A stretch of 64,000 nucleotides of DNA from Iamia majanohamensis (GCF_028532485.1 NZ_CP116942.1:1736001-1800000), one strand, 5' to 3'; positions 47,869 to 57,381 are shown, counted from the first letter of the stretch. Program-made: numbers and translations. The notes: a model not told the origin generated them from the letters alone.

Positions 47869-47980
47869 GTGGCGCGGGATGTGGTGGTCAGGGCGACCGG
47901 ATGACGTCCCGGTTCGGGCTGGCGTCCGAAGTGGCGCGGGATGTGGTGGTCAGGGCGACCAGGGGACGTCCCGGTTCGGG
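47869..47980. repeat. Tandem repeat, two copies with 62-bp period
   Basis: About 50 bases starting GTGGCGCGGGATGTGGTGGT and ending GACGTCCCGGTTCGGG occur at 47869-47918 and 47931-47980 with a few differences. They fill the 182-bp noncoding gap between two minus-strand genes. I see no coding frame in this gap. The sequence could be a dispersed intergenic repeat of this genome. Confidence 0.8.
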
Positions 47981-47998
47981 GGAGGGAGGGGGGCGGGC

Positions 47999-48832
47999 TC
48001 AGGGCTCCGGGGGGACCGGCGGGGTGTGGTCGCGGCGGGGGCGACGGGGCTGGCACCGGGGGCAGAGGTCGATGCGGCGGGCGGCCAGCTCGGTGCGACG
48101 GATGGGCCCCCCGCAGACCCGGCAGGTGTCCCGGTGGTACACGTAGTGCGCCTCGGACCGGGGCAGCCGCGAGGGCGTGACGTCGACCTCGGCCGCCCGG
48201 CGGGTGACGATCTTGCCCCGGCGCAGGCCCAGGCGGAGCTGGTGCACGGTCTCGACCCACAGCCCCTCGCGCTCCTGCGGGCGGAGGTCGCGGGCCGGGC
48301 GCTCGGGGTGGATGCCCTGGAGGAACAGGATCTCGGCCCGGTACAGGTTGCCGATGCCGGCCACCGCGGTCTGGTCGAGCAGGAGGGTGCCGATCGGGGC
48401 CCGGCTCCGGGCCACCCGGTCGAGGAAGCGCTGGGGGTCGGCCTCGGGCCGCAGCGGGTCGGGACCGAGGCGGGCGACGATGGCGTCGGTCTCGTCGGGC
48501 CCGAGCAGCTCGCACGCGGTGGCACCGGCCAGGTCCCACGCCCGCGTGGGCCCGACCAGCCGGAGGCGCACGGCCCCCCGCATCGGAGGGGGCGGCGCCG
48601 GCTGGCGTCGCCACTTGCCGTAGAGGCCGAGGTGGACGTGGACGACGTCACCGCCCTCCCAGGTCTGGAACAGGTGCTTGCCCCACGCCTCGACGTCGGT
48701 GAGGACCTGGCCGTCGAGGCGGGCCGCGGACGCCGCGAAGCGGTCCTGCACCACGTCGGTGGCGAGGGCGTGGCCCACCAGCTCCTTGCGCTGCTGGCGG
48801 GCGTGGCGGTGGACGGTGTGGCCTTCGGGCAC
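47999..48832 (-). CDS. Fpg/Nei family DNA glycosylase (endonuclease VIII-like)
   Basis: A 277-residue base-excision repair enzyme. After start-codon removal the catalytic Pro and Glu are at the very N-terminus (PEGHTVHRHA), as in Nei. GKHLFQTWEGGDVVHVHLGLYGKW is the second strand block, LLLDQTAVAGIGNLYRAEILF the helix-two-turn-helix, and CRVCGG with LCPRC the zinc finger. It would remove oxidised pyrimidines and cut the abasic site. GTG 48832 fixes the reading because the catalytic Pro must be residue 2. CAGACT lies five bases upstream. Confidence 0.92.
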   Translation of the reverse strand: MPEGHTVHRHARQQRKELVGHALATDVVQDRFAASAARLDGQVLTDVEAWGKHLFQTWEGGDVVHVHLGLYGKWRRQPAPPPPMRGAVRLRLVGPTRAWDLAGATACELLGPDETDAIVARLGPDPLRPEADPQRFLDRVARSRAPIGTLLLDQTAVAGIGNLYRAEILFLQGIHPERPARDLRPQEREGLWVETVHQLRLGLRRGKIVTRRAAEVDVTPSRLPRSEAHYVYHRDTCRVCGGPIRRTELAARRIDLCPRCQPRRPRRDHTPPVPPEP

Positions 48833-48930
48833 CGGGGGAGTCTGCCGTCCGGCGCGGCCCCGGCCCCAGGTGGAGGGGGGTGCCGTGGCCGGGCCCGGCC
48901 GGTGTGGTTGGGTGACGGGTCGGAGGAGCC

Positions 48931-49875
48931 ATGACCGACACCAGGGAGCGATCCGGCGCCGCGCCGTCGGCCGCACGGCCCGGCACCCGTCGCGCCCTCG
49001 TCGCGCTGGTGGCCCTCGTGGTCGTCCTGGTCGGCTGCGGCGGCGACGGCGAGGAGGCCGGCACCGCCCCGCCCTCCTCCACGGCGCCGCCGACCACCCC
49101 GACCACGGCGCCGCCCACCACCGAGGTCCCGACCACCGCCGCGCCCACCACCACCGCGCCCACCACCACCGCGCCGCCGCCCACCACCGCGGCGCCGACG
49201 ACCCCGCCGGCCCCGGTCGCGGTGGCGGTCGTGGGCGACAGCGTGGGCTACACCATCGCCGAGGGCGCCCCGGGGGAGATCCCGGGGGTCACCGACGTCG
49301 AGGACGCCGCCCTCCCCGGCTGCGGCCTGCTGCGCGACGGGCCGCGACCGCCGGAGTCGATCGCCGCCGGGGCGCCGCCCGACTACACCGGCTGCGCCCA
49401 GCCCGTCGCCGACGCCGACGCCCGGGCCCTGGCGGCGCAGCCCGACGTCGTGCTCCTCGTCCTCGGGGCCTGGGAGCGCTCGGACCACCAGCGCGACGGG
49501 CGCACCGTGGGTCCCGGCGACGACCTCTGGGTCGAGCACCTGCAGGGGCTCCTGGGCGAGCGCCTCGACACCCTCTCGTCCGGTGGCGCCCGCGTCGCCC
49601 TGTGGGTCGACCCCTGCGGGCCCGACGCCGACACCGTGGCCCGCCAGGGCTGGTTCCGCGACGAGGTCCTGGCCCCGGTGGCCGCCGACCACCCGGCCGC
49701 GACCCTCGTCGACCCGACCCCCGTCATGTGCACGCCCGACGGGGCGCCGCGCACCGACGTGGAGGGCATCGGCAGCCCCCGAGCGGAGGACGGCCAGCAC
49801 CTCACCGAACCCGGTGCGGCCTGGTTGTGGACGACCTGGCTGGGCCCCACCCTCGCCACCGTCGGCGCCGCCTGA
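48931..49875 (+). CDS. SGNH-hydrolase-like lipoprotein with Thr/Pro linker
   Basis: A 314-residue protein. A signal peptide with lipobox LVGC (Cys near 36) is followed by ~55 residues of Thr/Pro/Ala repeats, a likely wall-spanning and possibly glycosylated stalk. The domain from ~98 begins VAVVGDSVGYTIAEG (nucleophilic Ser) and ends DGQHLTEPGA (Asp and His), resembling the SGNH domain attached to acyltransferase-3 proteins. A GGAGGAG ribosome binding site lies 3-4 bases before the ATG. It is probably a cell-surface esterase or acyltransferase partner. Confidence 0.75.
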   Translation: MTDTRERSGAAPSAARPGTRRALVALVALVVVLVGCGGDGEEAGTAPPSSTAPPTTPTTAPPTTEVPTTAAPTTTAPTTTAPPPTTAAPTTPPAPVAVAVVGDSVGYTIAEGAPGEIPGVTDVEDAALPGCGLLRDGPRPPESIAAGAPPDYTGCAQPVADADARALAAQPDVVLLVLGAWERSDHQRDGRTVGPGDDLWVEHLQGLLGERLDTLSSGGARVALWVDPCGPDADTVARQGWFRDEVLAPVAADHPAATLVDPTPVMCTPDGAPRTDVEGIGSPRAEDGQHLTEPGAAWLWTTWLGPTLATVGAA

Positions 49876-49889
49876 GGACGCCCCCTGCG

Positions 49890-49963
49890 TGCCGGCGGTG
49901 GGAGTCGAACCCACACTCTCCGCGCCCTAAACGCGTTCCCTCTGCCTGTTGGGGTACGCCGGC
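49890..49963 (-). tRNA. Class I-shaped tRNA with anticodon TAG (Leu codon CUA)
   Basis: The 74-nt cloverleaf has a perfect acceptor stem GCCGGCG/CGCCGGC with discriminator A and no encoded CCA. The D arm TACCCCAACAGGCAGAGGGA has only three firm pairs. The anticodon stem CGCG/CGCG carries one A·G mismatch at its outer end and the loop TTTAGGG gives anticodon TAG. The variable region is 5 nt (AGAGT), and the T arm GTGGG-TTCGACT-CCCAC is perfect. Bacterial tRNA-Leu normally has a long variable arm, so the identity is uncertain although the anticodon is clear. Confidence 0.75.
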
Positions 49964-50039
49964 CCCGCCCGGAGGATAGGGAGCGCAGGGGGCCGGGGCG
50001 GACCGACATGCGGCGCGTCGGGTGGCGGAGGTCGGCCGC

Positions 50040-50045
50040 TAGCCT
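50040..50045 (+). promoter_or_regulatory. Leaderless -10 element of clpP
   Basis: TAGCCT, seven bases before ATG 50053; the same hexamer precedes the genes at 22285 and 59426. Confidence 0.5.
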
Positions 50046-50052
50046 CCGGCCC

Positions 50053-50664
<612 letters not shown>

Positions 50665-50683
50665 CCCGACCCGGCCCTGCGCA

Positions 50684-52498
50684 TCAGGGCTGGCGGTCGA
50701 GCACCACGTCGCCGTCGAAGCCGGCCACCCGCAGGGTGTCCTCGTCGTCGCCGAGGGAGATCCGCACCGTCGGCGGCAGCGTCGTCGGCGGGTCGCAGGT
50801 CGCCGACGTGGTCAGCTCGACCTCGTCGGAGGAGACGACCGAGTCGCCGAGGCTGCCGCGGCACCGCAGGGTGTCGGTCGTGGTGGTGAAGCTGCCCCCG
50901 AGGGCGAGCCCCGCAGTCCGCTGCTCGAGGGTCATCCGCAGGACGAGGCCGCCCTGGGACCCCTCCCAGGTGCCGGCGTAGGCGCCGGCCGTGTCCCGGG
51001 CGTCGAGGTAGGCGGCGCCGGGCACGGCGAGGGCGACGCCCAGCATCACGACCGCCCAGGCGTAGGCCAGCCCGACCGCCACCCGACCGCGTGCGCTGCC
51101 GCCCCGCAGGCGCCCGCCCGCGGCCAGCAGCCGCCGGTGGCCCTGGACGGCGAAGAACGCCCCCACCGGCAGGCAGCACAGGGTCGACGCCACGAGCGAG
51201 CGCACCGTGGAGGCCCACACCCCGGGCGCCCGGCCGGCCGGTCCGGGGACCGGGCCCGGCAGGGCGGGGTGGGCGGGCACCGGGACGGGGATGGACACCG
51301 GCACCGGGACCGCGGCCGGGGCCCGGGGGGCGGGCGGTGCCGGGGGAGGGCCCGGCGGCGGCCGGGGCACGCTCGACGGCGGCGGGGGCAGCGAGGCCAG
51401 CCGGGCCGCCTCGGCCGCCTCGACCTGGGCCGGCGTGGGCCGGGTCGGCGGGGGCGTCGAGCGGTCGGGGGTCGTCGGGGCCGGTGGGCGGGAGGCGACG
51501 GGGTCGGTGGGCGGCGGCGCCACCGGGGCGGGCCCCGGGGCGGCCGGTGGTCCCGGTGGGGGCGTCGGGGCCGCGGGCGCGGCGACGGTCTCGGGCCCGG
51601 CCGGGGGGCGGGTCCCGGCGGCGGGGGGCGGGGGCCACCCGGACCCGCCGGCGGCGCCGGCCCGGGCCAGCTCGTCGCGGGCCAGGCGCAGCTCGTCTTC
51701 GAGCTGGTGGGCCGTGGCGGGGCGGTCGTCGGGGTCGCGGGCCATGGCCCGCTCCACGACCCGGCGCACCGGGGCGGGCACCGAGCGCGGCAGCAGCGGG
51801 GGATCGCCGTCGAGGATGGTGGCGATCAGCGCCGCGGGGGAGCCCTCGGCCCCGGCCGAGTAGGCCGGGCGCCCGGTGGCCAGCAGGTGCAGGGTCGCCC
51901 CGGCTGCGTACACGTCGGAGCGGGCGTCGGCCCGCCCACCCCGGAGCAGCTCGGGGGCGGCGTAGGCCAGGGTCCCGGTGAACGAGCCCGACACCGACGC
52001 CACCGTGTCGGTGACCAGGGCCACCCCGAAGTCGGCGAGCAGGGCCTCGTCGCGTCGTCCGACCAGCACGTTCTCGGGCTTGACGTCGCGGTGGACGATG
52101 CCGGCGTCGTGGGCTGCGCCCAGGGCGTCGGCGACCTGGGCACCCACCGCCAGGGTCACCTCCGGGGGCAGGGCCCCCTGGTCGCGCACCCGGTCGCCCC
52201 ACGTGCCGCCGGTGACCAGCTCCATGGCCAGGAACGGGAGCCCCTCGGGGGTGACTCCGGCGTCGTGGAGGGCCACCACGTGGGGGTGCCACGACAGCGA
52301 GCCGATGGTGCGCAGCTCGCTGCGGAACCGACGCTCGACGTCGGGCGCCAGGCCGCTGACGGAGACGACCTTGAGGGCGACGAGGCGGTCGACCGACAGC
52401 TGCCGGGCCTCGTAGACCGTGGCGAAGCCGCCCCGGCCCAGCTCCCGGCCGACCTCGTAGCCCGGCACCTCGGGCCGGCGGCCGTCGCCCTCGGTCAC
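50684..52498 (-). CDS. Membrane serine/threonine protein kinase, last gene of the FtsK-like operon
   Basis: A 604-residue kinase. The catalytic domain covers ~12-275: GRGGFATVYEA, VALKVV, HRDVKPENVLV, DFGVA and AYAAPE, all canonical. Residues ~280-450 are a Pro/Ala linker with PVPVSIPVPVP repeats. Two membrane spans follow (TVRSLVASTLCCLPVGAFFAV and VAVGLAYAWAVVMLGVALAVPG), then an external C-terminal domain of ~75 residues (YAGTWEGSQGGLVLRMTLEQ...) that looks like a small beta-sandwich. The GTG overlaps the stop of the preceding coiled-coil gene by four bases, so the kinase is a stable member of this operon and may regulate the ATPase module. Confidence 0.85.
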   Translation of the reverse strand: MTEGDGRRPEVPGYEVGRELGRGGFATVYEARQLSVDRLVALKVVSVSGLAPDVERRFRSELRTIGSLSWHPHVVALHDAGVTPEGLPFLAMELVTGGTWGDRVRDQGALPPEVTLAVGAQVADALGAAHDAGIVHRDVKPENVLVGRRDEALLADFGVALVTDTVASVSGSFTGTLAYAAPELLRGGRADARSDVYAAGATLHLLATGRPAYSAGAEGSPAALIATILDGDPPLLPRSVPAPVRRVVERAMARDPDDRPATAHQLEDELRLARDELARAGAAGGSGWPPPPAAGTRPPAGPETVAAPAAPTPPPGPPAAPGPAPVAPPPTDPVASRPPAPTTPDRSTPPPTRPTPAQVEAAEAARLASLPPPPSSVPRPPPGPPPAPPAPRAPAAVPVPVSIPVPVPAHPALPGPVPGPAGRAPGVWASTVRSLVASTLCCLPVGAFFAVQGHRRLLAAGGRLRGGSARGRVAVGLAYAWAVVMLGVALAVPGAAYLDARDTAGAYAGTWEGSQGGLVLRMTLEQRTAGLALGGSFTTTTDTLRCRGSLGDSVVSSDEVELTTSATCDPPTTLPPTVRISLGDDEDTLRVAGFDGDVVLDRQP

Positions 52499-52899
52499 CG
52501 GGCGCGGTCCAGGGCGTGGCGGGCCCGGCGGGTGGCGTCCTGGGCCAGGCCCCGGGCCCGCTCGGCCCGTCCGGCGGCGTCGTCGGCGTGGGCGCAGGCC
52601 TCGACGCAGCGGGCCACGCCCTCCTCGACCCGGGCCACCCATCCGACGACGTCCGACGCCCGGGCCAGGGCCACCTCGGCCTCGGCCTCGGCCTCGGCCT
52701 GCGCCCGTCGGGCCGTGGCGAGGGCACCGGACTGGCGCCGCGACGCGTCCACCACCCGCCCGGCGAGGGCGTCGTGGGGGTCGAGCCAGCGAGCCCCGAC
52801 CTCGCGGGCGGCCGAGTCGCTCCAGACGGCCTGGCCGTCGGCGCGGACCGAGCGCAGCTGCTCGGTCTGGCGGTCGGTGGTCCAGAGCTCGTCGTCCAC
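52495..52899 (-). CDS. Helical protein of the FtsK-like operon
   Basis: A 134-residue protein, not recognised. After a short start (MDDELWTTDRQTEQLRSVRADGQAVWSD) it is almost entirely Ala/Arg/Glu-rich helix, with AQAEAEAEAEVALARASDVVGWVARVEEGVARCVEACAHADDAAGRAERARGLA suggesting an antiparallel helical hairpin or coiled coil. The GTG at 52899 lies two bases after the stop of the larger coiled-coil gene, and the end overlaps the kinase start (GTGA). A structural or adaptor partner of the ATPase is a reasonable guess. Confidence 0.7.
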   Translation of the reverse strand: MDDELWTTDRQTEQLRSVRADGQAVWSDSAAREVGARWLDPHDALAGRVVDASRRQSGALATARRAQAEAEAEAEVALARASDVVGWVARVEEGVARCVEACAHADDAAGRAERARGLAQDATRRARHALDRAR

Positions 52900-52901
52900 G
52901 G

Positions 52902-53888
52902 TCAGAGGTCGGGCTCGTCGTAGGCGCGCAGGGCGGCCATGCGGGTGCTGAGCTCCCGTCCCCCGCCGCGGAGGCGGTCGACGGCCTCGCGCTGGGCGTC
53001 GGCCGCCTCGTGGCCGTCGACGTCGCCCTCGGCCACCGCCTCGGTGGCGGCGACGGCGCGCCGGGCCAGCTCGGCCACCGCGGCCTGCTCGGCCTCGAGG
53101 GCGAGGGTGGCGTCGCGGGCGAAGCCCTCGGCCGCCTCGGCCTCGGCCCCGGCCGAGGTCGCCCAGCGCTGTGCCTCGGCGGCCAGGGTGACGCCCTCGC
53201 CGGCGGCGTCGACGGCCTCGGCCGCCAGGCGCAGGGCGTCGCGTACGGCGGCCAGGACGGCCTCCAGGTGGGTGACGCGCTCGTGGGCCACCAGGCGGCG
53301 GTGCTCGGCCCGGTGGAGGTCGGAGCTCGCCGCCGCCACCTCGGCCTGGGCCGCGGCCACGGCCGCCGCCGGACCCGAGCAGTCGGGCCCCCGGCCCTCG
53401 CGGTCGGGCGGCTGGCTCTGGCACGCGGCCAGGGCGGCCTGGGCCGCCCCCAGCTCGGCGTGGGCCCGGGAGAGGCGGGTCCGGGCCCGCTGCTCGTCGC
53501 CGAGGGCGGAGGTCAGCTCGGCCCGGGCGTGGGTGAGGTCGCGCTCGACCGCGTCGCGCCGGGCCCGGGCGTGGCCCTCGACCGCCTCGGCCTCGGCCAG
53601 GGCGGCCTCGGCCTCGGCGCTCGCTGCGCCCGCCGCCTCGAGCGCCGTCCCCGCCCGCCGGGTGGCGGCCTGGGCCCGGTCGACGCCCCCGGCCACGGCG
53701 GCGGCGTCGTCGGCCACGCGGGCCACCCAGGTCTCGGACTGGACGCGGGTGGCGGCCACGCCCTCGGCCGTGCGCACCTGGGCCAGGTCGGCCGCCGCCA
53801 CCAGCTGGTGGGACGTCTGGGCCCACAGCTGCATCTCCTGCTCGAGGCGCTCCAGGTGGCGCAGGACGTGGGTCGGGTCGACGGCCAC
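52902..53888 (-). CDS. Long coiled-coil protein of the FtsK-like operon
   Basis: A 328-residue protein that is nearly all coiled coil: residues ~5-150 and ~170-300 are unbroken Ala/Glu/Arg heptads, separated by a short non-helical insert with Pro and two Cys (AACQSQPPDREGRGPDCSGP, ~154-173) that could be the turn of a hairpin. No catalytic motif is seen. GTG 53888 is one base after the stop of the small helical gene, and its own stop is two bases from the next start. No homolog is recognised by eye. Confidence 0.7.
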   Translation of the reverse strand: MAVDPTHVLRHLERLEQEMQLWAQTSHQLVAAADLAQVRTAEGVAATRVQSETWVARVADDAAAVAGGVDRAQAATRRAGTALEAAGAASAEAEAALAEAEAVEGHARARRDAVERDLTHARAELTSALGDEQRARTRLSRAHAELGAAQAALAACQSQPPDREGRGPDCSGPAAAVAAAQAEVAAASSDLHRAEHRRLVAHERVTHLEAVLAAVRDALRLAAEAVDAAGEGVTLAAEAQRWATSAGAEAEAAEGFARDATLALEAEQAAVAELARRAVAATEAVAEGDVDGHEAADAQREAVDRLRGGGRELSTRMAALRAYDEPDL

Positions 53889-53889
53889 C

Positions 53890-54153
53890 TCAGGTCCCCC
53901 GCAGAGCCTCGATGCGCTCGGTGAGCACCGCGGTGATCTCGCGCACGGCCGTGTCGTAGGCGGCGAAGGCGTCGCGGCTGCGGCGCGACCGCTGGAGGAA
54001 CTCCTCGGCCGCCCGCCCGGCCACCGCGCCGCGCAGCGCGGTGTAGGAGCGCTCCATGACGGCCACCTGCTCGGCCATGGTCTGGCGGTGGCTGGCCAGG
54101 CTGTCGCGGAACTCGGTCAGCACCACCAGCAGGCGGTCCTCGTCAACGGCCAT
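53890..54153 (-). CDS. Small helical WXG100-like protein (second)
   Basis: An 87-residue protein predicted as two helices: LLVVLTEFRDSLASHRQTMAEQVAVMERSYTALRGAV, a turn near AGRAAEEF, and a second helix to the end. The central LRGAVAGRAAEEF resembles the WXG100/ESAT-6 turn region (L-x-W-x-G-x-A-x3-F) with Trp lost. Size and position beside an FtsK/EccC-type ATPase support the comparison, which remains inference. Its ATG lies 11 bases inside the end of the preceding small gene. Confidence 0.65.
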   Translation of the reverse strand: MAVDEDRLLVVLTEFRDSLASHRQTMAEQVAVMERSYTALRGAVAGRAAEEFLQRSRRSRDAFAAYDTAVREITAVLTERIEALRGT

Positions 54154-54409
54154 GGAGGTACCCCTCGAGGCGGCGGATGCGCTCGGCGACGAAGCGCTCG
54201 AAGGTCTCGGCCTCGCGCTGGAGGTAGCCCTCGATCGGTCCCCGGGCGTCCTCGATGCGGGTCTCGACCATCCGCCGCACGGAGTCGTCCCAGGTGGGCA
54301 GGGTCGCCTCCTGGCGGGCCTCGAGGTCGGCGAAGGCGTGGCGGAGCTCCTCGTTGAACGCCCGCAGCTCGGAGTCGAACTGGCGCAGGGCCTCGAGCTG
54401 CTCGTCCAC
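54143..54409 (-). CDS. Small helical WXG100-like protein (first)
   Basis: An 88-residue, highly charged helical protein. FDSELRAFNEELRHAFADLEARQEATLPTWDDSVRRMVETRIEDARGPIEGYL contains a LPTWDDSVRRM block, like the W-x-D...F turn of WXG100-related proteins. No signal peptide or membrane span is present. The GTG at 54409 directly abuts the TGA of the ATPase gene (TGAGTG), and its stop overlaps the next gene, so production is tightly linked to the ATPase. Confidence 0.65.
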   Translation of the reverse strand: MDEQLEALRQFDSELRAFNEELRHAFADLEARQEATLPTWDDSVRRMVETRIEDARGPIEGYLQREAETFERFVAERIRRLEGYLHGR

Positions 54410-57319
54410 TCAGGCCACCGCCCAGCGGCCGACCACGGCCGCCACCCGGGCCACGTCGTCGGCGATGCCGTCGTCGCCCGGACCCCGGGAGAACGCCGTG
54501 TAGGGCGTGAAGGCGACCTCGGCGTTGGTCTGGCGGTCGAGGTACAGGGCGGTGACGGCCTCGCGGCGGCCCCCCTCGCCCCGCGCCCGGGGCAGCCTGC
54601 TCGCCGCGCTGGACCGCAGCAGGTCGAAGGACTCGTCGTCGGACATGGCCAGCGCCACCCGGTGGCGGAAGCTGCGGTTGATCCCGGTGTCGCCCACGAC
54701 GGACTTGGCCGCGGAGACGAAGCCGAAGCTGAGCAGCGCGTGCACGCCGACCGACGGCCCCTTGGTGAGCACCACGGAGAGGCGGGCACCGAGCTCGCTC
54801 TCGGTCGAGCCGTAGGCGTCGTCGATCTGGCGGAGGGCGTCGCAGCGGTCGAGGTCGTGGCCGACGAACACGATGCTGGGCTCCGCCGCGACCTCGGCCT
54901 CGGGGAGGGCGGCCCGGCGCTCGACCTCGTCGGCCAGCTCCCGCACCAGGGCCTCCTCGGCGGCCGGTCCCTCCTCGACCGGGATCGGGGTGGCACCCCC
55001 GGACGGCCCGACCAGGCGGGCCTGGTGGCGGTCGGCGGTGAGCGAGGCGACGGCGTCGGTCAGCAGGTGGGCGCTCTCCGCGCCGGGGAGGCTGCGGTCG
55101 AGCACCGCGAACCGGACCCGGTCGGGGCCGTGGGCGGTGGCCATCACGGCCAGGGCGCCGAGGAGCATGCCGATCCGCTCGGGCTCGTCGGCCCCGACGA
55201 GGACGATGTTCTCCCCCTGGGCCCGGCGGAGGGCGGCGCTGGTCTGGCCGTGCACGTCCTGGGCCCGGCCGAGGGCGGCCAGCACGGGCCGCTCGCCCGC
55301 CTGCCAGCGCTCGTGGCCCAGGCCCCGCTGGGAGCAGGGCCGGCGGGCGACCTCGGTGAGCGCGGCCTCGTCCCGCCACCCGGCGAGGGCGCGGGAGTCC
55401 ACGACCAGCGGGTGCTCGGACACCCGGGGCGCCTGGGCCCCGTGGAACACGACCGGCGCCCGGGCCCTGCCCTCGTCCCGCGCCCGGGCGGCCATGTCGG
55501 CCACCACGGCGGGGAGCTGGGTGTCGTCGACCAGGGCGAAGCGGCCCGGGTGGTTGCCCTCGACCCGCCCGCCGCGGTCGTTCACCACCACCCGGCCGGC
55601 GGTGGTGCAGGTGTCGAGGACCGTCTGGCGCCCGGGCGCCCCGCCGAAGAGGTCGACGGCCTCCAGCTCGGAGCGGTCGAGGGCGAGGGCCATGCGGAGG
55701 GCGACGTTGCCGTAGAACTTGCCCGCGCCCCGGAGCCCCGAGGGCTGGAAGCTCTGCGACGCCAGCAGCACGTGGATGCCGTAGGCCCGGCCCTGGGTGG
55801 TGAGCACGTTGAGCAGGCGCATGCCCTCGTCCTCCCCGCCCTCGTCGAAGACCTCCTGGAACTCGTCGATGACGCACAGCACCCGCGGCAGGCGGACGGA
55901 GCCCTCCCGCTGGCGGTAGGTGACCAGGTCGTTCACCCCGGCGTCGGTGAAGATCCCGGCCCGCCGCCCCATCTCGGCCTCGAGCTCGTGCAGCACGCTG
56001 CGGGCCAGGGCGGGAGCGGTGTGGAGCGACACCACCCGGGCGTGGGGGAGGGCGCGGTAGGGCTCGAACTCGAGGCCGCTCTTGCCGTCGATCAGGTAGA
56101 AGGCCAGGTCGAGGGGGTCGTAGCGGACGGCGAGGCCGCACAGGAGGGCGTGGAGGAGGCGGGACTTGCCGCTGCCGGTCCGGCCCGCGACCACCCCGTG
56201 GCTGACCAGCTCGCCCTGGGCGTCGGTGCCGAAGGTGACCGAGATCCAGTCGTCGCCGGCCCCACCCCGGGCGAGGGGTGTGGTGACGCCCCGTCGGGCG
56301 TCGCCCTGCCAGACCTGCTCGGCCGGGACCGCGACCTCGTCCCAGGTGACGGCGCGGGAGGAGGGCTCGACCCGCTCGATGCCGCCCAGCCGGGCCTCGG
56401 CGTCGGTCGGGGGGCCGTCGAACCGGGTGGTCGTGGGGACGGCGCCGGCGAGGGTGCCCTGGCGCTCGCCCACGTCGACCCGGGTGGCGGCGGCGAAGGG
56501 CGCCCGCCGGACGGTGATGGGCATCTCCTCGTCCAGGTCCCAGTGGACGATGCAGTAGGTCCCCTTCTCGGGGCCGTCGCTGGCGGCCACGTCGAGCATC
56601 TCGATCTCCCGGTCGCCGAGGCGGGTGGGGAACTCGCTGGCCACCACGAACTGCAGGCCCAGGTCGAGCTGCTCGCGCTCGGGGAGGTGCTCGAAGGTGG
56701 GACGGGTGGAGGAGAGGTGGTCGGCGCCGACCCGCTCGATGCGGCCGGTCACCGCCTCGAGCGCGGCGCGGGCCTTGTCCCGGCTGCTCGCCGTCTCGGC
56801 CCGGTGGAGGGACCGGGCCATCCGCACCAGCGGCCCGCCGCTGTGCGCGGCCTCGAGGAGCACGAACGAGGCCTGGTCCGGGAACATGAGGGCCAGGCGC
56901 ACCACGAGCGACTGCAGCAGGTCCTGGGCCACGGCCGCCTGCTCCGGACCCCGGCTGGTGATGAGCAGCGAGCGGCCCGAACCGACGAACCCCACGGTGT
57001 CGGCCACGCGGAGGTCGTCGCCGCGCCGCCGGTCGAGGTGGGTGCCGAGGCGCAGGCGCCGGCGGTCGCCGGCCCGGCCGTCGGGCGTCCAGCCCGTCCA
57101 CGCCTGGTGGTCCCACGGCAGGGCGTGGGGCGGCGACTGCTCCAGTGCAGCGCGCTGCAGCTCCTGGTCGACCCGGCCCAGGGCTCGTGCCCCGGCCTCC
57201 TGGACCTCGGTGCGGGAGCGGTCGGCCAGGGCGACGAGCCCCGCCATCCGGCGGCGCCGGCCCGCGAGCTGCTCGTCGAGGGCGCGGACCTCGGCCCGGA
57301 CTCGGTCGGTCTTGCCCAT
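54410..57319 (-). CDS. FtsK/SpoIIIE-type ATPase (EccC/EssC-like architecture)
   Basis: A 969-residue motor protein without obvious membrane spans. An N-terminal coiled segment (~1-60) leads into a region of ~300 residues with VGFVGSGRSLLITSRG. The FtsK core follows with Walker A HGVVAGRTGSGKSRLLHALL (~376-392), DGKSGLEF, Walker B VLCVIDEFQEVFDEG (~478-490) and HVLLASQSF. A second ATPase-like half (~690-960) has degenerate Walker A (ENIVLVGADEPERIGMLLGAL) and B (PSIVFVGHDLDRCDAL) motifs. One active plus degenerate repeats is the layout of type VII secretion ATPases. GAGGAG precedes ATG 57319. The five downstream genes are coupled to it. Confidence 0.85.
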   Translation of the reverse strand: MGKTDRVRAEVRALDEQLAGRRRRMAGLVALADRSRTEVQEAGARALGRVDQELQRAALEQSPPHALPWDHQAWTGWTPDGRAGDRRRLRLGTHLDRRRGDDLRVADTVGFVGSGRSLLITSRGPEQAAVAQDLLQSLVVRLALMFPDQASFVLLEAAHSGGPLVRMARSLHRAETASSRDKARAALEAVTGRIERVGADHLSSTRPTFEHLPEREQLDLGLQFVVASEFPTRLGDREIEMLDVAASDGPEKGTYCIVHWDLDEEMPITVRRAPFAAATRVDVGERQGTLAGAVPTTTRFDGPPTDAEARLGGIERVEPSSRAVTWDEVAVPAEQVWQGDARRGVTTPLARGGAGDDWISVTFGTDAQGELVSHGVVAGRTGSGKSRLLHALLCGLAVRYDPLDLAFYLIDGKSGLEFEPYRALPHARVVSLHTAPALARSVLHELEAEMGRRAGIFTDAGVNDLVTYRQREGSVRLPRVLCVIDEFQEVFDEGGEDEGMRLLNVLTTQGRAYGIHVLLASQSFQPSGLRGAGKFYGNVALRMALALDRSELEAVDLFGGAPGRQTVLDTCTTAGRVVVNDRGGRVEGNHPGRFALVDDTQLPAVVADMAARARDEGRARAPVVFHGAQAPRVSEHPLVVDSRALAGWRDEAALTEVARRPCSQRGLGHERWQAGERPVLAALGRAQDVHGQTSAALRRAQGENIVLVGADEPERIGMLLGALAVMATAHGPDRVRFAVLDRSLPGAESAHLLTDAVASLTADRHQARLVGPSGGATPIPVEEGPAAEEALVRELADEVERRAALPEAEVAAEPSIVFVGHDLDRCDALRQIDDAYGSTESELGARLSVVLTKGPSVGVHALLSFGFVSAAKSVVGDTGINRSFRHRVALAMSDDESFDLLRSSAASRLPRARGEGGRREAVTALYLDRQTNAEVAFTPYTAFSRGPGDDGIADDVARVAAVVGRWAVA

Positions 57320-57381
57320 GGTGGTGCGTTCTCCTCGGGGACGGCTCGGGTGCGGAGGGGTCGCCGGCGCGACCGGGACGG

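Noticed and set aside
49080-49220. Repetitive ACC/CCG-rich tract
   Set aside because: It is the Thr/Pro-rich linker of the SGNH lipoprotein and keeps its frame throughout.
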